Assembly (NCBI GenBank): GCA_035493895.1
Contig: DATJHM010000116.1
Coordinates: 1-41,715, forward strand
From: DATJHM01 sp035493895
Lineage (GTDB): Bacteria > Chloroflexota > Ktedonobacteria > Ktedonobacterales > Ktedonobacteraceae
Reading direction: 5' to 3'
DNA: 41,715 bases
Below, piece after piece: positions 17,502 to 26,412 of the stretch (position 1 is the stretch's first letter; every line of letters starts with the position of its first letter). The notes under the pieces were generated by a model that did no database searches, was not told the DNA's origin, and was given only the letters and a program-made list of their open reading frames with translations. The position numbers and the translations under genes were made by a program.

Positions 17502-18170
17502 GTGGACCAATCGTCTCACACCACCAATGCACGCACACTGCGCAAGCGAGAGCAGATTTTGACCGGGGCCCGGCAGTTGTTTCTCACACGTGGCTATGCA
17601 GGGACAAGTACCGATGCCATTGCAAAAACGATCGGCATCTCGAAAGAGACCCTCTATGCCTACTATCCCAACAAAGAGGCGCTGTTTGCTGCGGTTCTGC
17701 AACATGTGATGGATCTCCTCGTTGACGACCAGCTCGCAGAAATAGAGCATACCATCCTCACCCATACGGCGACATTCCAGCAAGAGCTCGTTGATCTGGC
17801 TCAGCGGATTATTCACACCACGATGCAGCCCGATTATCTCGCTCTGGTGCGCATTATTTTTGCAGAGTCAACGCGTGTGCCACAACTGGCGACCCTGTTT
17901 CGTTCCACGATACCGATGCAGGGGCTGGCCTATCTCTCGCGCTTGCTTGAGCAGTTACAGCAGCAAAAGGTGATCCAGGTCGAAAATGTGGAAGCCGCTG
18001 CGCGCATGTTCATTGGTTCGCTTCTGACGTATGTCTTCATTGATGGTCTGATGCTCGTGGATGAGCAGCCACGTCAGCCGGATCTCTCCCACATCACACT
18101 GCTCGTCAATCTATTCGTCAAAGCAGTTCTGCCCGATGCAACGAACGTACATGATCATGCTGGAGGATAA
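17502..18170 (+). CDS. TetR/AcrR family regulator (first copy)
   Basis: 222 aa. The N-terminal HTH spans residues 16-62 (FLTRGYAGTSTDAIAKTIG, then SKETLYAYYPNKEALF) with a helical ligand domain after it (DYLALVRIIFAESTRVPQL). It is clearly paralogous to the TetR at 24184-24810, including the recognition helix SKETLY and the QPxYLxLVR region. The start is GTG at 17502, preceded by GGAAGGCGGAAG. The stop is 3 nt before the next ATG, so it probably represses its own operon with the monooxygenase through the site at 17429-17445. Confidence 0.92.
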   Translation: MDQSSHTTNARTLRKREQILTGARQLFLTRGYAGTSTDAIAKTIGISKETLYAYYPNKEALFAAVLQHVMDLLVDDQLAEIEHTILTHTATFQQELVDLAQRIIHTTMQPDYLALVRIIFAESTRVPQLATLFRSTIPMQGLAYLSRLLEQLQQQKVIQVENVEAAARMFIGSLLTYVFIDGLMLVDEQPRQPDLSHITLLVNLFVKAVLPDATNVHDHAGG

Positions 18171-18173
18171 TCG

Positions 18174-19886
18174 ATGAATCAACAAACAACCGCTCATGAA
18201 CATAGCTCGATTGATGTTCTGATTGTCGGCGCTGGCCCAACCGGATTGACGGCCGCAATCGAACTCGCACGCCGTGGTATCTCATTTCGCCTGATTGAGA
18301 AGTATGAGCAACGCTCTCCATTCTCAAAGGCGCTGGCCCTGCATGCACGTACACTGGAACTCCTGGAACTCTCGTCAGCGAAACTTGCAGATACGTTTGT
18401 CCGCGAGGGCTATACCTCTCCCGGAGCCAATCTTGGTACAGGGACTGACCATTCTGTAACCGCTGACTTTTCCAGTCTTGATACTCACTATCCCTATCTC
18501 CTGATTATTCCGCAAGCCAGAACGGAGGAATTGCTGGAAGTGCATCTCGCCGATCTCGGACACACTATTGAACACGGGGTCGAACTCAAGGATCTGACAC
18601 CAGGGACCGATGAGGTCATCGCTCATCTGCAAAACACCAATGGAGCGATGGAAGAGCTTCATGCTCGCTATGTTCTGGGATGTGACGGAGCCCATAGCAC
18701 GGTTCGCCATGCCTTAAATCTTCCATTCCCCGGCAAAGGCTACGCATGGACGGCTTTCCTGGGAGATGTGAAGCTGGATGGCGAGATGACGAAAAAGGGG
18801 CTGACACAGGTTTCCAGTAATCGTGGGACAGCGTTAGTGTTTCCTTTTCAAGATGGCTACGCCCGCGTTATCACGCTCGATACTGCCTACCAGAACAGTT
18901 CAATCCACGAACAGCTCACGCTCGACGAGTTACAGGATTCGCTCAATGCCATTCTCCTGGCCCCCGTTCAGCTCAGAGAGCCTCGCTGGCTGACCCGCTG
19001 GTCGGCACAACTACGCCAGATCCCCAATTATCGGGTAGGACGCGTGTTTCTCGCTGGCGATGCCGCCCATGTCCATAGTCCCGCTGGTGGTCAGGGACTC
19101 AATACTGGCATGCAAGATGCGTACAATCTGGCCTGGAAACTGGCGCTGGTCTTGCACGAACAGGCTCCAGAACGCCTCCTCGATACCTATCACGCCGAAC
19201 GTCATCCCGTTGGTCAGCAGGTTTTACGCTCCTCGGATATGCTCCTACGCTCAGCGCTCCTGCCCAATGACGCAATGAGGACGGGACGCAATCTCGCTAT
19301 TCGCGCACTCGTCCCCCTTCCTCCTCTGCAACGCATGATCAGCCAAAATCTCTCAGGGCTGGGCGTCACCTACCGCCAGACGGATCGTCGCGCTCAGTTG
19401 TTCAAACTGCTCCCGGGTCCACACCCAGTGCAGGCGGGTGATCGCCTTCCTGATCTGGAACTCAAACCCGCCGTGCTCAGCAGGGAAACGAAAACATCGG
19501 TCAATCTCTACGATCTCTTACGGCACACGACCTATACACTGTTCATTGAAGTCGCGCCCGAGTATGCCGACCGGGATCAGCAGTCCATCACGCGCTTGCT
19601 CAACAGTGTCGCAGAGTTGGCGGGGGAGACGATCACACCATATATCGTTTTCGAGCAGGGTTCAGCGGCCATTGTGCATCAGTTCGACGCAACGACGTTT
19701 ATCGATTTCAAACAACAGTTCCGCCACAAGCTCGGAACACAGCACGGCAGCATTTTGCTGGTCCGTCCCGATGGCTATCTGGCGCTACATGTGCCAGAGT
19801 TGCAACAGGAACGCTTCCAGGCCGAACTTCGACGCTGGATAACTCCTGTCCAGCAAAAGGAAGATCAGCTCGTATCAATGCAATAG
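18174..19886 (+). CDS. FAD-dependent aromatic monooxygenase (PheA/TfdB-like)
   Basis: 570 aa class A flavoprotein monooxygenase. The dinucleotide-binding motif GAGPTG is near residue 19, the second FAD/NAD(P)H motif (GCDGAHSTVRHAL) near residue 170, and the third (LAGDAAHVHSPAGGQGLNTG) includes Asp296. The C-terminal 150 residues look like the thioredoxin-like domain of phenol hydroxylase relatives (HGSILLVRPDGYLALHV). Such enzymes hydroxylate phenols or inactivate polyketide drugs such as rifamycins and tetracyclines; the sequence alone does not decide. Its start lies 3 nt after the TetR stop, with GGAGG inside the end of that gene, so translation is coupled and TetR probably senses the substrate. 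Confidence 0.92.
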   Translation: MNQQTTAHEHSSIDVLIVGAGPTGLTAAIELARRGISFRLIEKYEQRSPFSKALALHARTLELLELSSAKLADTFVREGYTSPGANLGTGTDHSVTADFSSLDTHYPYLLIIPQARTEELLEVHLADLGHTIEHGVELKDLTPGTDEVIAHLQNTNGAMEELHARYVLGCDGAHSTVRHALNLPFPGKGYAWTAFLGDVKLDGEMTKKGLTQVSSNRGTALVFPFQDGYARVITLDTAYQNSSIHEQLTLDELQDSLNAILLAPVQLREPRWLTRWSAQLRQIPNYRVGRVFLAGDAAHVHSPAGGQGLNTGMQDAYNLAWKLALVLHEQAPERLLDTYHAERHPVGQQVLRSSDMLLRSALLPNDAMRTGRNLAIRALVPLPPLQRMISQNLSGLGVTYRQTDRRAQLFKLLPGPHPVQAGDRLPDLELKPAVLSRETKTSVNLYDLLRHTTYTLFIEVAPEYADRDQQSITRLLNSVAELAGETITPYIVFEQGSAAIVHQFDATTFIDFKQQFRHKLGTQHGSILLVRPDGYLALHVPELQQERFQAELRRWITPVQQKEDQLVSMQ

Positions 19887-20430
19887 GCTCATGCTGTGTA
19901 AATTTTGGAATTCCGTCTCGATTCCTCTGTTCAGCGTTCGCAAGAACTACAATAACCCAGCGAAGTACCGACACTGACCCACAACCGAGATATGCGGGAA
20001 AACAGAAAATAAGGAAAAAAGTTAAGCGAAACAATAGGAGTAAATCGGACAAATAGATCTGAACATGAAGCCAAAACCCATTGTGCATTCGAGAGGGAAG
20101 GCAACAATACACATCATGCCAGTCAGAAAGAAAAATATCCATGGGTATTTTGGCGGACGAAAAACCGTCCAGTCGGAGGGCACTGACTCAGACTGAAACT
20201 GGTTGCTGACTTCCTCAGGTCAACAAACCAATACAACACAGGAAACTAGCGGTTTTTAGAGAGCAATTCGTAACAAATAATCCTGTTTGACAAAACAGAG
20301 GAAAAAGTGCATAAACGCTCGACAGATGTTCTTCGCCCAAGTATACTAGGACAAAGATAGCCGCCATCCTGACAGCGATGACTGGCCAGCATCGTGTGCG
20401 CGACGCGCCGCGAAAAGGAAGGAAGTCAAC
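19887..20430. other. 544-bp intergenic region with methyltransferase promoter
   Basis: Mostly featureless. It holds a small hairpin GGACG/CGTCC at about 20155-20171 and the promoter at 20319-20347. An open frame of 43 codons from 20065 has no ribosome site and is not called. Confidence 0.4.
20319..20347 (+). promoter_or_regulatory. Promoter of the methyltransferase gene
   Basis: -35 TCGACA (20319-20324), 17 bp spacer, -10 TATACT (20342-20347). The predicted leader is about 77 nt. No operator palindrome is obvious. Confidence 0.6.
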
Positions 20431-21297
20431 ATGCCTTTGCCACCAGAACCCAGAGGCGAGCATCCGAGCACCTATTTTGTCGAGGACCGTTCCAATCAAG
20501 AAGAACTGAACCGCATACAAATTCAGGATCGCCTGTACACCGCAGGCATGGGGGGCGTTTTGCCAGAGCAGCCCGACCCGACCCGCTTCCTACGTGTGCT
20601 CGATGTTGGCTGCGGCACTGGCAACTGGCTGATTGAACTGGCACAAACCATCCCGACCTGCGCCAGATTGGTGGGCGTGGATGCCAGTGCTACGTTCGTG
20701 GAGTACGCACGCGCGCAGGCGATGGACGCGCAGGTCAGCGATCGCGTGGAGTTTCATGTCGCCGATGCCCTGCGCATGCTTGAATTTCCTGATGCCTCGT
20801 TCGATCTGGTCAATCATCGTCTTGCATCAAGCTGGTTGCGCACCTGGGATTGGCGCAAACTCCTGCAAGAGTACCGGCGTGTGTGCTCTCCCGGAGGGGT
20901 AGTGCGCGTCACCGAATACGAGGGGATGGCAGTGAGCAACAGTCCGGCCCACTCGCGCTTCTCAGCACTTTCCGCGACCGCTCTCTTTCAGGCGGGACAC
21001 TTTTTCACCCCAACCAATCAGGGCATGACCGACGAACTGGCACACCTTTTCGAACAGCATGGTCTGCAACAGGTGCAAACACGTGTCTGCACCCTGGAAT
21101 ATCATGCCGGTACGCCCGAAGGGGAGCGCTTCGTTGAGAATAACAAACTCTTCAGTCGGACGATCTTGCCGTTCTTACGCAAGTGGACGCGGATACCCGA
21201 TAACTACGAGGAGTTCTACCAGCAGATGCTACACGAGATGCAGCAGCCGGACTTTGTGGCCACATGGGATCTGTTAACGGTGTGGGGAACTCCTTAG
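20431..21297 (+). CDS. Class I SAM-dependent methyltransferase
   Basis: 288 aa. Motif I is DVGCGTG starting at Asp58, followed by the acidic end of strand 2 (VGVDAS) and motif post-II (HVADAL); CSPGGVVRVTEYE is the strand 4-5 region. The N-terminal 50 residues (Asn/Gln/Glu-rich helices) and C-terminal helices probably form the substrate cap, as in UbiE-like or natural-product methyltransferases. The substrate is unknown. Ribosome site GGAAGGAAG precedes ATG 20431. It stands alone and converges on the acetyltransferase gene. Confidence 0.9.
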   Translation: MPLPPEPRGEHPSTYFVEDRSNQEELNRIQIQDRLYTAGMGGVLPEQPDPTRFLRVLDVGCGTGNWLIELAQTIPTCARLVGVDASATFVEYARAQAMDAQVSDRVEFHVADALRMLEFPDASFDLVNHRLASSWLRTWDWRKLLQEYRRVCSPGGVVRVTEYEGMAVSNSPAHSRFSALSATALFQAGHFFTPTNQGMTDELAHLFEQHGLQQVQTRVCTLEYHAGTPEGERFVENNKLFSRTILPFLRKWTRIPDNYEEFYQQMLHEMQQPDFVATWDLLTVWGTP

Positions 21298-21399
21298 CCC
21301 CCGAAAGATCAGCCACTCGCGCTCATCTGCACACAGTCAAGCACGATAGGGACTGCTCTTCCCCTCGTGATCTGCCATCTGGCCACCACTACTATCTTC

Positions 21400-22710
21400 T
21401 TAGAACCAATCCGATGTTGGTATCCAGGTCTGTCCGCTGGGAAAGAGTATCGTGAGCACGGTTGCCAGATCGTCGGGCAACGAGCGTTCGTGTTGCTGTA
21501 TCTCGCTGACGATGGGAGCATAGCCGAACACGGCCTGTATGAAGGCTTGCGGCGTCAATGAGAGCGCATCCGTCGAAAGATCAGGCGTCTCTAGCAGACG
21601 TAGATTCGTGCCAGCAATCCGTAACGTGAATGCCTCATCGCCCACCGAGAGGGTCACATCACCCGACCAGTGCGCCAGAGAACGCTGCCAGCGCGCCTGC
21701 CATTCCGGCAGCATCGCGCGCGTCAAAGCAGACAGGCTCACCAGACGCGCCATCCAGCCCGCGTACCGATGATGAAAGCTCTGCTCACGCACGGCCCAAG
21801 CAAATGTCGGCCAGTCCAAGGTGGAAACATCTACCACTTCCAGTTTCTCTACCATCCAGCGCATCACAGGAGATGTGGGAGGTATGTTATACAGGGAAAT
21901 CACTGAAGGGTCCTGCCCTTCCAGCAATCGCACATGATACTGGAGCAAGGCCACTGCCGCAGGCCAATCGTCCACCACCAGTTCTCCCAGCTGGGTGCTG
22001 GTTGGGAAGAGCGATCCCCCTCTCTGCGCTCCGGCTAAGAAAAGATATCCCCGCACCTGACCGGAAGGATCACTTGCCAGCAAGAGCTTTTCCGCATCAA
22101 CATGCTGCATCCAGTGCATCTGCTGCTTAATTGAACGTTCAAAGCTCCCTGTATAGGGTCCAAAGTTGCGCACATAGAGCGCAAGCAAACTGGCAGCATC
22201 GTCCTGCGTAGCCAGGCGTACGGTGTAGGAGCTCGCCGGTTGTGCCAGAATGGCCTGATGATCCAGTTCTTGCGTGGACAAATCATAGACATCGCAAAAA
22301 CCATAGCGATAATAAAATTTGGGAATGCCATCGAGGAGCAGCAGAGGATAATCGTGCGCCTGTGCATACGCAATTGCATCGTGCATGAGCGCACTCGCCA
22401 CCCCCTGGTTGCGCGCATCGAGACGCGTATAGACTCCGCCGATACAACCAGTCGCCAATCGAGCAGATCCGACGCGCAAGAGACGCTCATCAAGGCGATA
22501 CCCGCCAAGCGGCTTCTCATCACGATAAGCACTGCGTACCTGCTCTGGACGATAACCGGGCAACGTCGTGACTCTGTGTAACCGCCGCTGCGCCATATCC
22601 TCGGGCAACGGATCAGGAGAAAAAGATTGCGCAACCTGAACATATCCATCCATATGCTCTCTCAGTTCAGCGGGAGAGAGGGCAGGTCGCACGACAAGGG
22701 GTGATGCCAT
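21400..22710 (-). CDS. Eis-like GNAT N-acetyltransferase
   Basis: 436 aa with the three-part Eis layout: an N-terminal GNAT domain (acetyl-CoA loop RLDARNQGVASALM near residue 98, then DGIPKFYYRYGFCDVYD), a second degenerate GNAT domain (about 165-290), and a C-terminal sterol-carrier-like domain. It ends in TWIPTSDWF, a terminus with the free C-terminal carboxylate that Eis proteins use in catalysis. Characterised members acetylate aminoglycosides or Lys residues; the substrate here is unproved. The ribosome site before ATG 22710 is weak (GAGAAG). A 12-bp palindrome TGCTTATAAGCA sits 27 bp upstream. Confidence 0.88.
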   Translation of the reverse strand: MASPLVVRPALSPAELREHMDGYVQVAQSFSPDPLPEDMAQRRLHRVTTLPGYRPEQVRSAYRDEKPLGGYRLDERLLRVGSARLATGCIGGVYTRLDARNQGVASALMHDAIAYAQAHDYPLLLLDGIPKFYYRYGFCDVYDLSTQELDHQAILAQPASSYTVRLATQDDAASLLALYVRNFGPYTGSFERSIKQQMHWMQHVDAEKLLLASDPSGQVRGYLFLAGAQRGGSLFPTSTQLGELVVDDWPAAVALLQYHVRLLEGQDPSVISLYNIPPTSPVMRWMVEKLEVVDVSTLDWPTFAWAVREQSFHHRYAGWMARLVSLSALTRAMLPEWQARWQRSLAHWSGDVTLSVGDEAFTLRIAGTNLRLLETPDLSTDALSLTPQAFIQAVFGYAPIVSEIQQHERSLPDDLATVLTILFPSGQTWIPTSDWF

Positions 22711-22776
22711 TTATAACTTCTCGCTTTCAAACTTTTTGCTTATAAGCATATCACGAGTGCTTCCGCTCACAAAAAT

Positions 22777-22809
22777 AGAGAGAACCTGTAGATATTACAG
22801 GTCCTCTCT
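22777..22809 (-). terminator. Terminator of the aldo/keto reductase gene
   Basis: Arms 22777-22790 and 22796-22809 pair over 14 bases with one mismatch, around a 5-nt loop. On the minus strand ATTTTTG follows, giving the U-tract. It lies about 50 nt after the stop codon. Confidence 0.8.
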
Positions 22810-22859
22810 TTCATTCTGGCTATACCCGGGATTTACAACTGTTTATAAAGCTCTTTTCC

Positions 22860-23903
22860 TTATCGATCTTTATAAGCGGGAACAGCCAGCGGATTGCGCT
22901 CGGCGAAGGGCCGCTGATGCCAGTATGGATAGATGGTCGGAATCTCGCTGGCCTTATCGAGCTTCGTGACCTGCTCGGGGGTGAGATTCCAGCCTACGGC
23001 TCCGAGATTGGCTTTGAGCTGCTCTTCATTTCTAGCACCAATGATGACGCTGGAGACGGTGGGGCGCTGCAATAACCAGTTCAGGGCAATCTGCGAAACC
23101 GTTTTGCCCGTCTCCTCGGCGACTTCGTCGATGGCATCCAGGATCTCGTAGACCTTCTCGTCAGGGATGCGCGATCCTTCTGAGCCGATCTGCTGCACAC
23201 GCGTCCCTTCGGGTGCGGCCTGGTTGCGGCGAATCTTGCCCGAGAGCACGCCCGAGGCCAGCGGACTCCAGACGATCGTGCCAACTTTCTGGTCCAGGGC
23301 GAGCGGCATAAGCTCCCATTCGTACTCGCGTCCGACCAGCGAGTAAAACGCCTGATGAGCAGAGTAACGCGTCCAGCCATATTTTTCCGCGACGCCAAGT
23401 GACTTCATCAGATGCCAACCGGAGAAGTTGGAGCAGGCGATATAGCGTACTTTGCCACTCTGTACCAGCGTATCGAGTGTACGCAGCACCTCTTCAACAG
23501 GGGTGAGCGCGTCGAAGCCGTGCATCGTGTAGATATCGATATGATCCGTATTCAGTCTACGCAGGCTGTCCTCACAGGCCTGGATCAGGTGAAAGCGAGA
23601 GGAACCCAGATCGTTCGGTCCATCTCCCATGCGGAAGTTTGCCTTCGTTGAAATAAGCAACTGGTCTCGCTTCCCTGCGATCGCTTTGCCAAGCACTTCT
23701 TCCGAGTATCCTCTGGAGTAAACATCCGCGGTATCAAATAGCGTGACGCCCGCCTCCAGGCTGATATCGATCATGCGGCTCGCCTCAGCCACGCTGGTAT
23801 TGCCCCAGGCGCTAAAAAAGGCACCATCTCCACCAAAGGTTGCTGTCCCAAGGCTGAGCGCAGAAACTTTCAGACCAGAACCGCCAAGTTGCCTATATTC
23901 CAT
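22860..23903 (-). CDS. Aldo/keto reductase
   Basis: 347 aa, full-length AKR barrel of the L-glyceraldehyde reductase / YghZ-like type. The catalytic tetrad is visible as Asp57, Tyr62, Lys87 and His128 (FDTADVY, STKANF, MHGFD). NADP-binding elements SPLASGVLSGK and SSVIIGARNEEQL are in the C-terminal half. It reduces an aldehyde or ketone with NADPH; the physiological substrate is unknown. GAGAGGAG is 10 nt upstream of ATG 23903. It lies 280 bp downstream of the second TetR gene on the same strand and may be co-regulated. Confidence 0.93.
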   Translation of the reverse strand: MEYRQLGGSGLKVSALSLGTATFGGDGAFFSAWGNTSVAEASRMIDISLEAGVTLFDTADVYSRGYSEEVLGKAIAGKRDQLLISTKANFRMGDGPNDLGSSRFHLIQACEDSLRRLNTDHIDIYTMHGFDALTPVEEVLRTLDTLVQSGKVRYIACSNFSGWHLMKSLGVAEKYGWTRYSAHQAFYSLVGREYEWELMPLALDQKVGTIVWSPLASGVLSGKIRRNQAAPEGTRVQQIGSEGSRIPDEKVYEILDAIDEVAEETGKTVSQIALNWLLQRPTVSSVIIGARNEEQLKANLGAVGWNLTPEQVTKLDKASEIPTIYPYWHQRPFAERNPLAVPAYKDR

Positions 23904-24010
23904 CGGGTTGCTCCTCTCTTCTACTGAAGATTACAACAATGTATTTGAGCTTTAGCATGAACAGATCCATCACCATAGCTCCTTCCGGGAGACAAAAAAA
24001 CATAAAATAG

Positions 24011-24032
24011 CCCATTGTTCTCTCTCAATGGG
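24011..24032. terminator. Short hairpin between TetR and reductase genes
   Basis: CCCATTG (24011-24017) and CAATGGG (24026-24032) with an 8-nt loop. On the minus strand the following bases include CTATTTTATG. It may end the TetR transcript before the reductase gene. Confidence 0.5.
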
Positions 24033-24183
24033 GCCGTTTGTTCTTCCTCACAAAAATGTCACCGGGTACGCGGAGGATCAGTATCTCCCTGAACCTTTAT
24101 TACGATACAACGTGGACCGATTGCTTGTCCAGCAACAGCTTGCTTCCCTCCAATCCCCTGCACATCTGCATGTGCGTCACATC

Positions 24184-24810
24184 CTACGGCGTCAACGCAC
24201 GCATGACGATCTCGACGACCGCATCCGCACGGTCGAGTGCCGGGGGTTGCACGCCCTCCCCCACCAGCACGAGGTTCATGATCGCATAGGTCAACAGTCC
24301 CCCAAGCAGCGTACGCGTCACAGCATCGAGGTCGACATCGGCGATGATCTGTTGTTCCCGGGCAGTTTGCAGGAGCGTGGTTATGATGGCGAGGCCACGC
24401 TGCGTGACGGTCGAGAAAAAGAGGGGACCAAGCTGCGGGAAGCGTGGCACTTCGGCGATGATCATCCGCACCAGAGGCAAATATTCGGGCTGGCTCGTCA
24501 TTAACAGAATCTCGCGGGAAAACTGCGTGAGGGCCTGACGCAATGATGGCAGATCATGAGGTGTGGGGAGCGCTATCAGCTTCTCGGAAAAGCCCGGCTG
24601 CTCCATGGTCAGATGGGCCAGCACGTCGGCAAACAGCTCTTCTTTGCTGGCATAGTGACGATAGAGGGTCTCTTTGGAAGAGACGTCGGCTTCGGCAAGA
24701 ATGGCGTCCGTGCTCGTCGCCAGATACCCCTGCCGCAGAAAGAGACGATGGGCAGCCGCGCGGATCTGCTCGCGTGTGCGTTGTGCGCGTTTGCTCGGTC
24801 TGGCTTCCAT
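24184..24810 (-). CDS. TetR/AcrR family regulator (second copy)
   Basis: 208 aa. HTH near residues 8-58 (AQRTREQIRAAAHRLFL, TSTDAILAEADVSSKETLYRHYASKEELF). The ligand domain parallels the TetR at 17502-18170 (QPEYLPLVRMIIAEVPRFPQLGPLF against QPDYLALVRIIFAESTRVPQLATLF, allowing single differences). ATG 24810 has AGAGGTG directly upstream and is preferred to ATG 24825. Its own promoter contains almost the same operator as the first copy. The neighbours are a flavin monooxygenase upstream and an aldo/keto reductase downstream. Confidence 0.92.
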   Translation of the reverse strand: MEARPSKRAQRTREQIRAAAHRLFLRQGYLATSTDAILAEADVSSKETLYRHYASKEELFADVLAHLTMEQPGFSEKLIALPTPHDLPSLRQALTQFSREILLMTSQPEYLPLVRMIIAEVPRFPQLGPLFFSTVTQRGLAIITTLLQTAREQQIIADVDLDAVTRTLLGGLLTYAIMNLVLVGEGVQPPALDRADAVVEIVMRALTP

Positions 24811-24831
24811 CGTCACCTCTTTCATTTGCGT

Positions 24832-24878
24832 ATCGTACTATACGGTACTATTTTAGAGAATAGAACAGCTCACGTCAA
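24832..24878 (-). promoter_or_regulatory. Promoter and operator of the second TetR gene
   Basis: Minus strand: -35 TTGACG (24878-24873), 17 bp spacer, -10 TAAAAT (24855-24850), then the operator GTACCGTATAGTACGAT (24848-24832) over the transcript start. It matches the first TetR operator in GTACCG, AGTACG and the final T, with only the 3-nt centre and one other base different. Confidence 0.82.
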
Positions 24879-24895
24879 GGGAATAGAACTGATGA

Positions 24896-24936
24896 CGCCG
24901 GGTAGCCGTGGGCCTTGTGTCCACGGCTACCCGGCG
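24896..24936. terminator. 16-bp perfect hairpin after the second monooxygenase
   Basis: Arms 24896-24911 (CGCCGGGTAGCCGTGG) and 24921-24936 with a 9-nt loop, 5 nt past the stop codon of the minus-strand monooxygenase. No U-tract. It insulates the TetR promoter immediately downstream. Confidence 0.7.
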
Positions 24937-24940
24937 AGAT

Positions 24941-26302
24941 TTAATCTTCCACGCGATCCAAGCCGCGGGACTTGCTCAGGGCTAACTCAAATTTCCGTTT
25001 GACGGGCGGCAAATGGTTGACGACTCGCAACATGGTACGTTGGCCCGCCAGCATCACCCGACCAACCACTGGTTTGTGAATGAGGGCCTCGCTGTTCATT
25101 TGAGCCAGCGATTCCTTGACAGCTTCAGCACCATATTTGTGCATTTTATCCTCATAGCCATGGATTGCGGATAGCAGATCTATCTGTCCATCACGCACGG
25201 CTATCAGTTGTTTGCACAATAAACGCGCATCGCGCAGAGCCGTGTTTGCCCCCGCGCCACGACCGGGTGTCATGGTGTGGATCGCATCGCCCAGCAAGGT
25301 GACGTTGCTGGTCGTCCAGGCCGCAATGGGCAGAGACGTGCGAATATTGATGGCTGAGCAGGTCGTTGGATCGCTCAGTTGGACCAATCGGCGCATATTC
25401 GGATGCCAATCGGGGATCATTTCAAGCATCAACGCGATCAATTCCTCGCCCTGTAGATTCATGGGATCACGCGGAAAATAGCGCCTGGCCGCCCAGAAAC
25501 CCCAGCCGATATAGTCCCGCTCGTTGTCATACAGCATGCCCGGCCATCTGGCGAGTAGGGCTGCATCATTGACGCCAACACCCTCTTTTACGCTCCCATC
25601 GTGCTGCCATTTAAATTCCACCATATGGAGAATGGCCCCAAAACCTCTGGGGGCCATAATGATCGTGAGACCGTGAAAAACTTTGTCCGAGACCAGTTGT
25701 CTGGTTTCTGGCGTCATAGGGACTTTAGCTCCGAACGAGAGCATGCCCGTTTCGACCAGTTGTGCATGGGGCAGGTATTGTTTGCGCACACGTGAATTGG
25801 CCCCATCAGCCGCAACCAGCACGGTACCGGTCGCGCTGGAGCCATCCGCGAAAAAGGCGGTCACCGTGCCATCTACGTGCTGCTCGTAATGGGTGAAGAC
25901 TTTATCGAAATGCACAGTATCTTCCAGATCAGTCAAGAGTACCTGACGCATGGTCATGCGGCTTACAGTATGATCTCGTTTGAGCGGATCAGGGTCCCCT
26001 GTCAGCAATGAACCACCGATCGACGCCAGTTCGGTCATTTGCTCGCTCAGAATGTTGAAGTACTTCGGCGGCCTGGCACAGGTCGTGATAAAGGTATCAA
26101 ACAGATCTGGCGGCAAATTTGCTTTTAAGCCCCGAATGCCATCGGGATCAATACCCACGCGGTAGCCCTGCAAACCCCCCAGGCGTGTACGATCGCGTTC
26201 ATAGACCGCGACACTGATATTTGCTTGTTTCAATCCTTGTGCCAGACACAGGCCGCCTGTACCCGCACCAATAATCAGGACATGCAATGGGAGAGTGGAC
26301 AT
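24941..26302 (-). CDS. FAD-dependent monooxygenase (PHBH-type fold)
   Basis: 453 aa. The FAD-binding GAGTGG motif starts near residue 12, AADGANSRVRKQYLP is near residue 163, and GDAIHTMTPGRGAGANTALRDA near residue 338 (Asp339) completes the set. There is no thioredoxin-like tail, unlike the enzyme at 18174. Relatives hydroxylate aromatic or polyketide substrates. AAGGAG is 9 nt before ATG 26302. It is divergent from a MarR gene, and a palindrome between the two suggests MarR control; the downstream TetR is insulated by a hairpin. Confidence 0.9.
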   Translation of the reverse strand: MSTLPLHVLIIGAGTGGLCLAQGLKQANISVAVYERDRTRLGGLQGYRVGIDPDGIRGLKANLPPDLFDTFITTCARPPKYFNILSEQMTELASIGGSLLTGDPDPLKRDHTVSRMTMRQVLLTDLEDTVHFDKVFTHYEQHVDGTVTAFFADGSSATGTVLVAADGANSRVRKQYLPHAQLVETGMLSFGAKVPMTPETRQLVSDKVFHGLTIIMAPRGFGAILHMVEFKWQHDGSVKEGVGVNDAALLARWPGMLYDNERDYIGWGFWAARRYFPRDPMNLQGEELIALMLEMIPDWHPNMRRLVQLSDPTTCSAINIRTSLPIAAWTTSNVTLLGDAIHTMTPGRGAGANTALRDARLLCKQLIAVRDGQIDLLSAIHGYEDKMHKYGAEAVKESLAQMNSEALIHKPVVGRVMLAGQRTMLRVVNHLPPVKRKFELALSKSRGLDRVED

Positions 26303-26353
26303 CGTTCGCTCCTTCAGGTAAACTTGATTCAGTGATTGGACATCACACCGAAT

Positions 26354-26395
26354 AAATAAGCCAGTTACTAAAAATCACAGCAACTAAGATATAAT
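26354..26395. promoter_or_regulatory. Divergent promoter region with candidate MarR operator
   Basis: AGTTACT (26363-26369) and AGCAACT (26379-26385) form an inverted repeat with 9-nt spacing and one mismatch. It overlaps the -35 of the minus-strand monooxygenase promoter (TTGCTG 26383-26378, 18 bp spacer, TTATTT 26359-26354) and the -35 region of the marR promoter, whose -10 TATAAT is at 26390-26395. One bound dimer could silence both genes. Confidence 0.6.
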
Positions 26396-26412
26396 ACGCA
26401 GGAGGTTGAAAA

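Noticed and set aside
20065..20196. 43-codon ORF between the monooxygenase and methyltransferase genes
   Set aside because: No ribosome binding site, no promoter at a suitable distance and Lys/Arg-rich low-information sequence.
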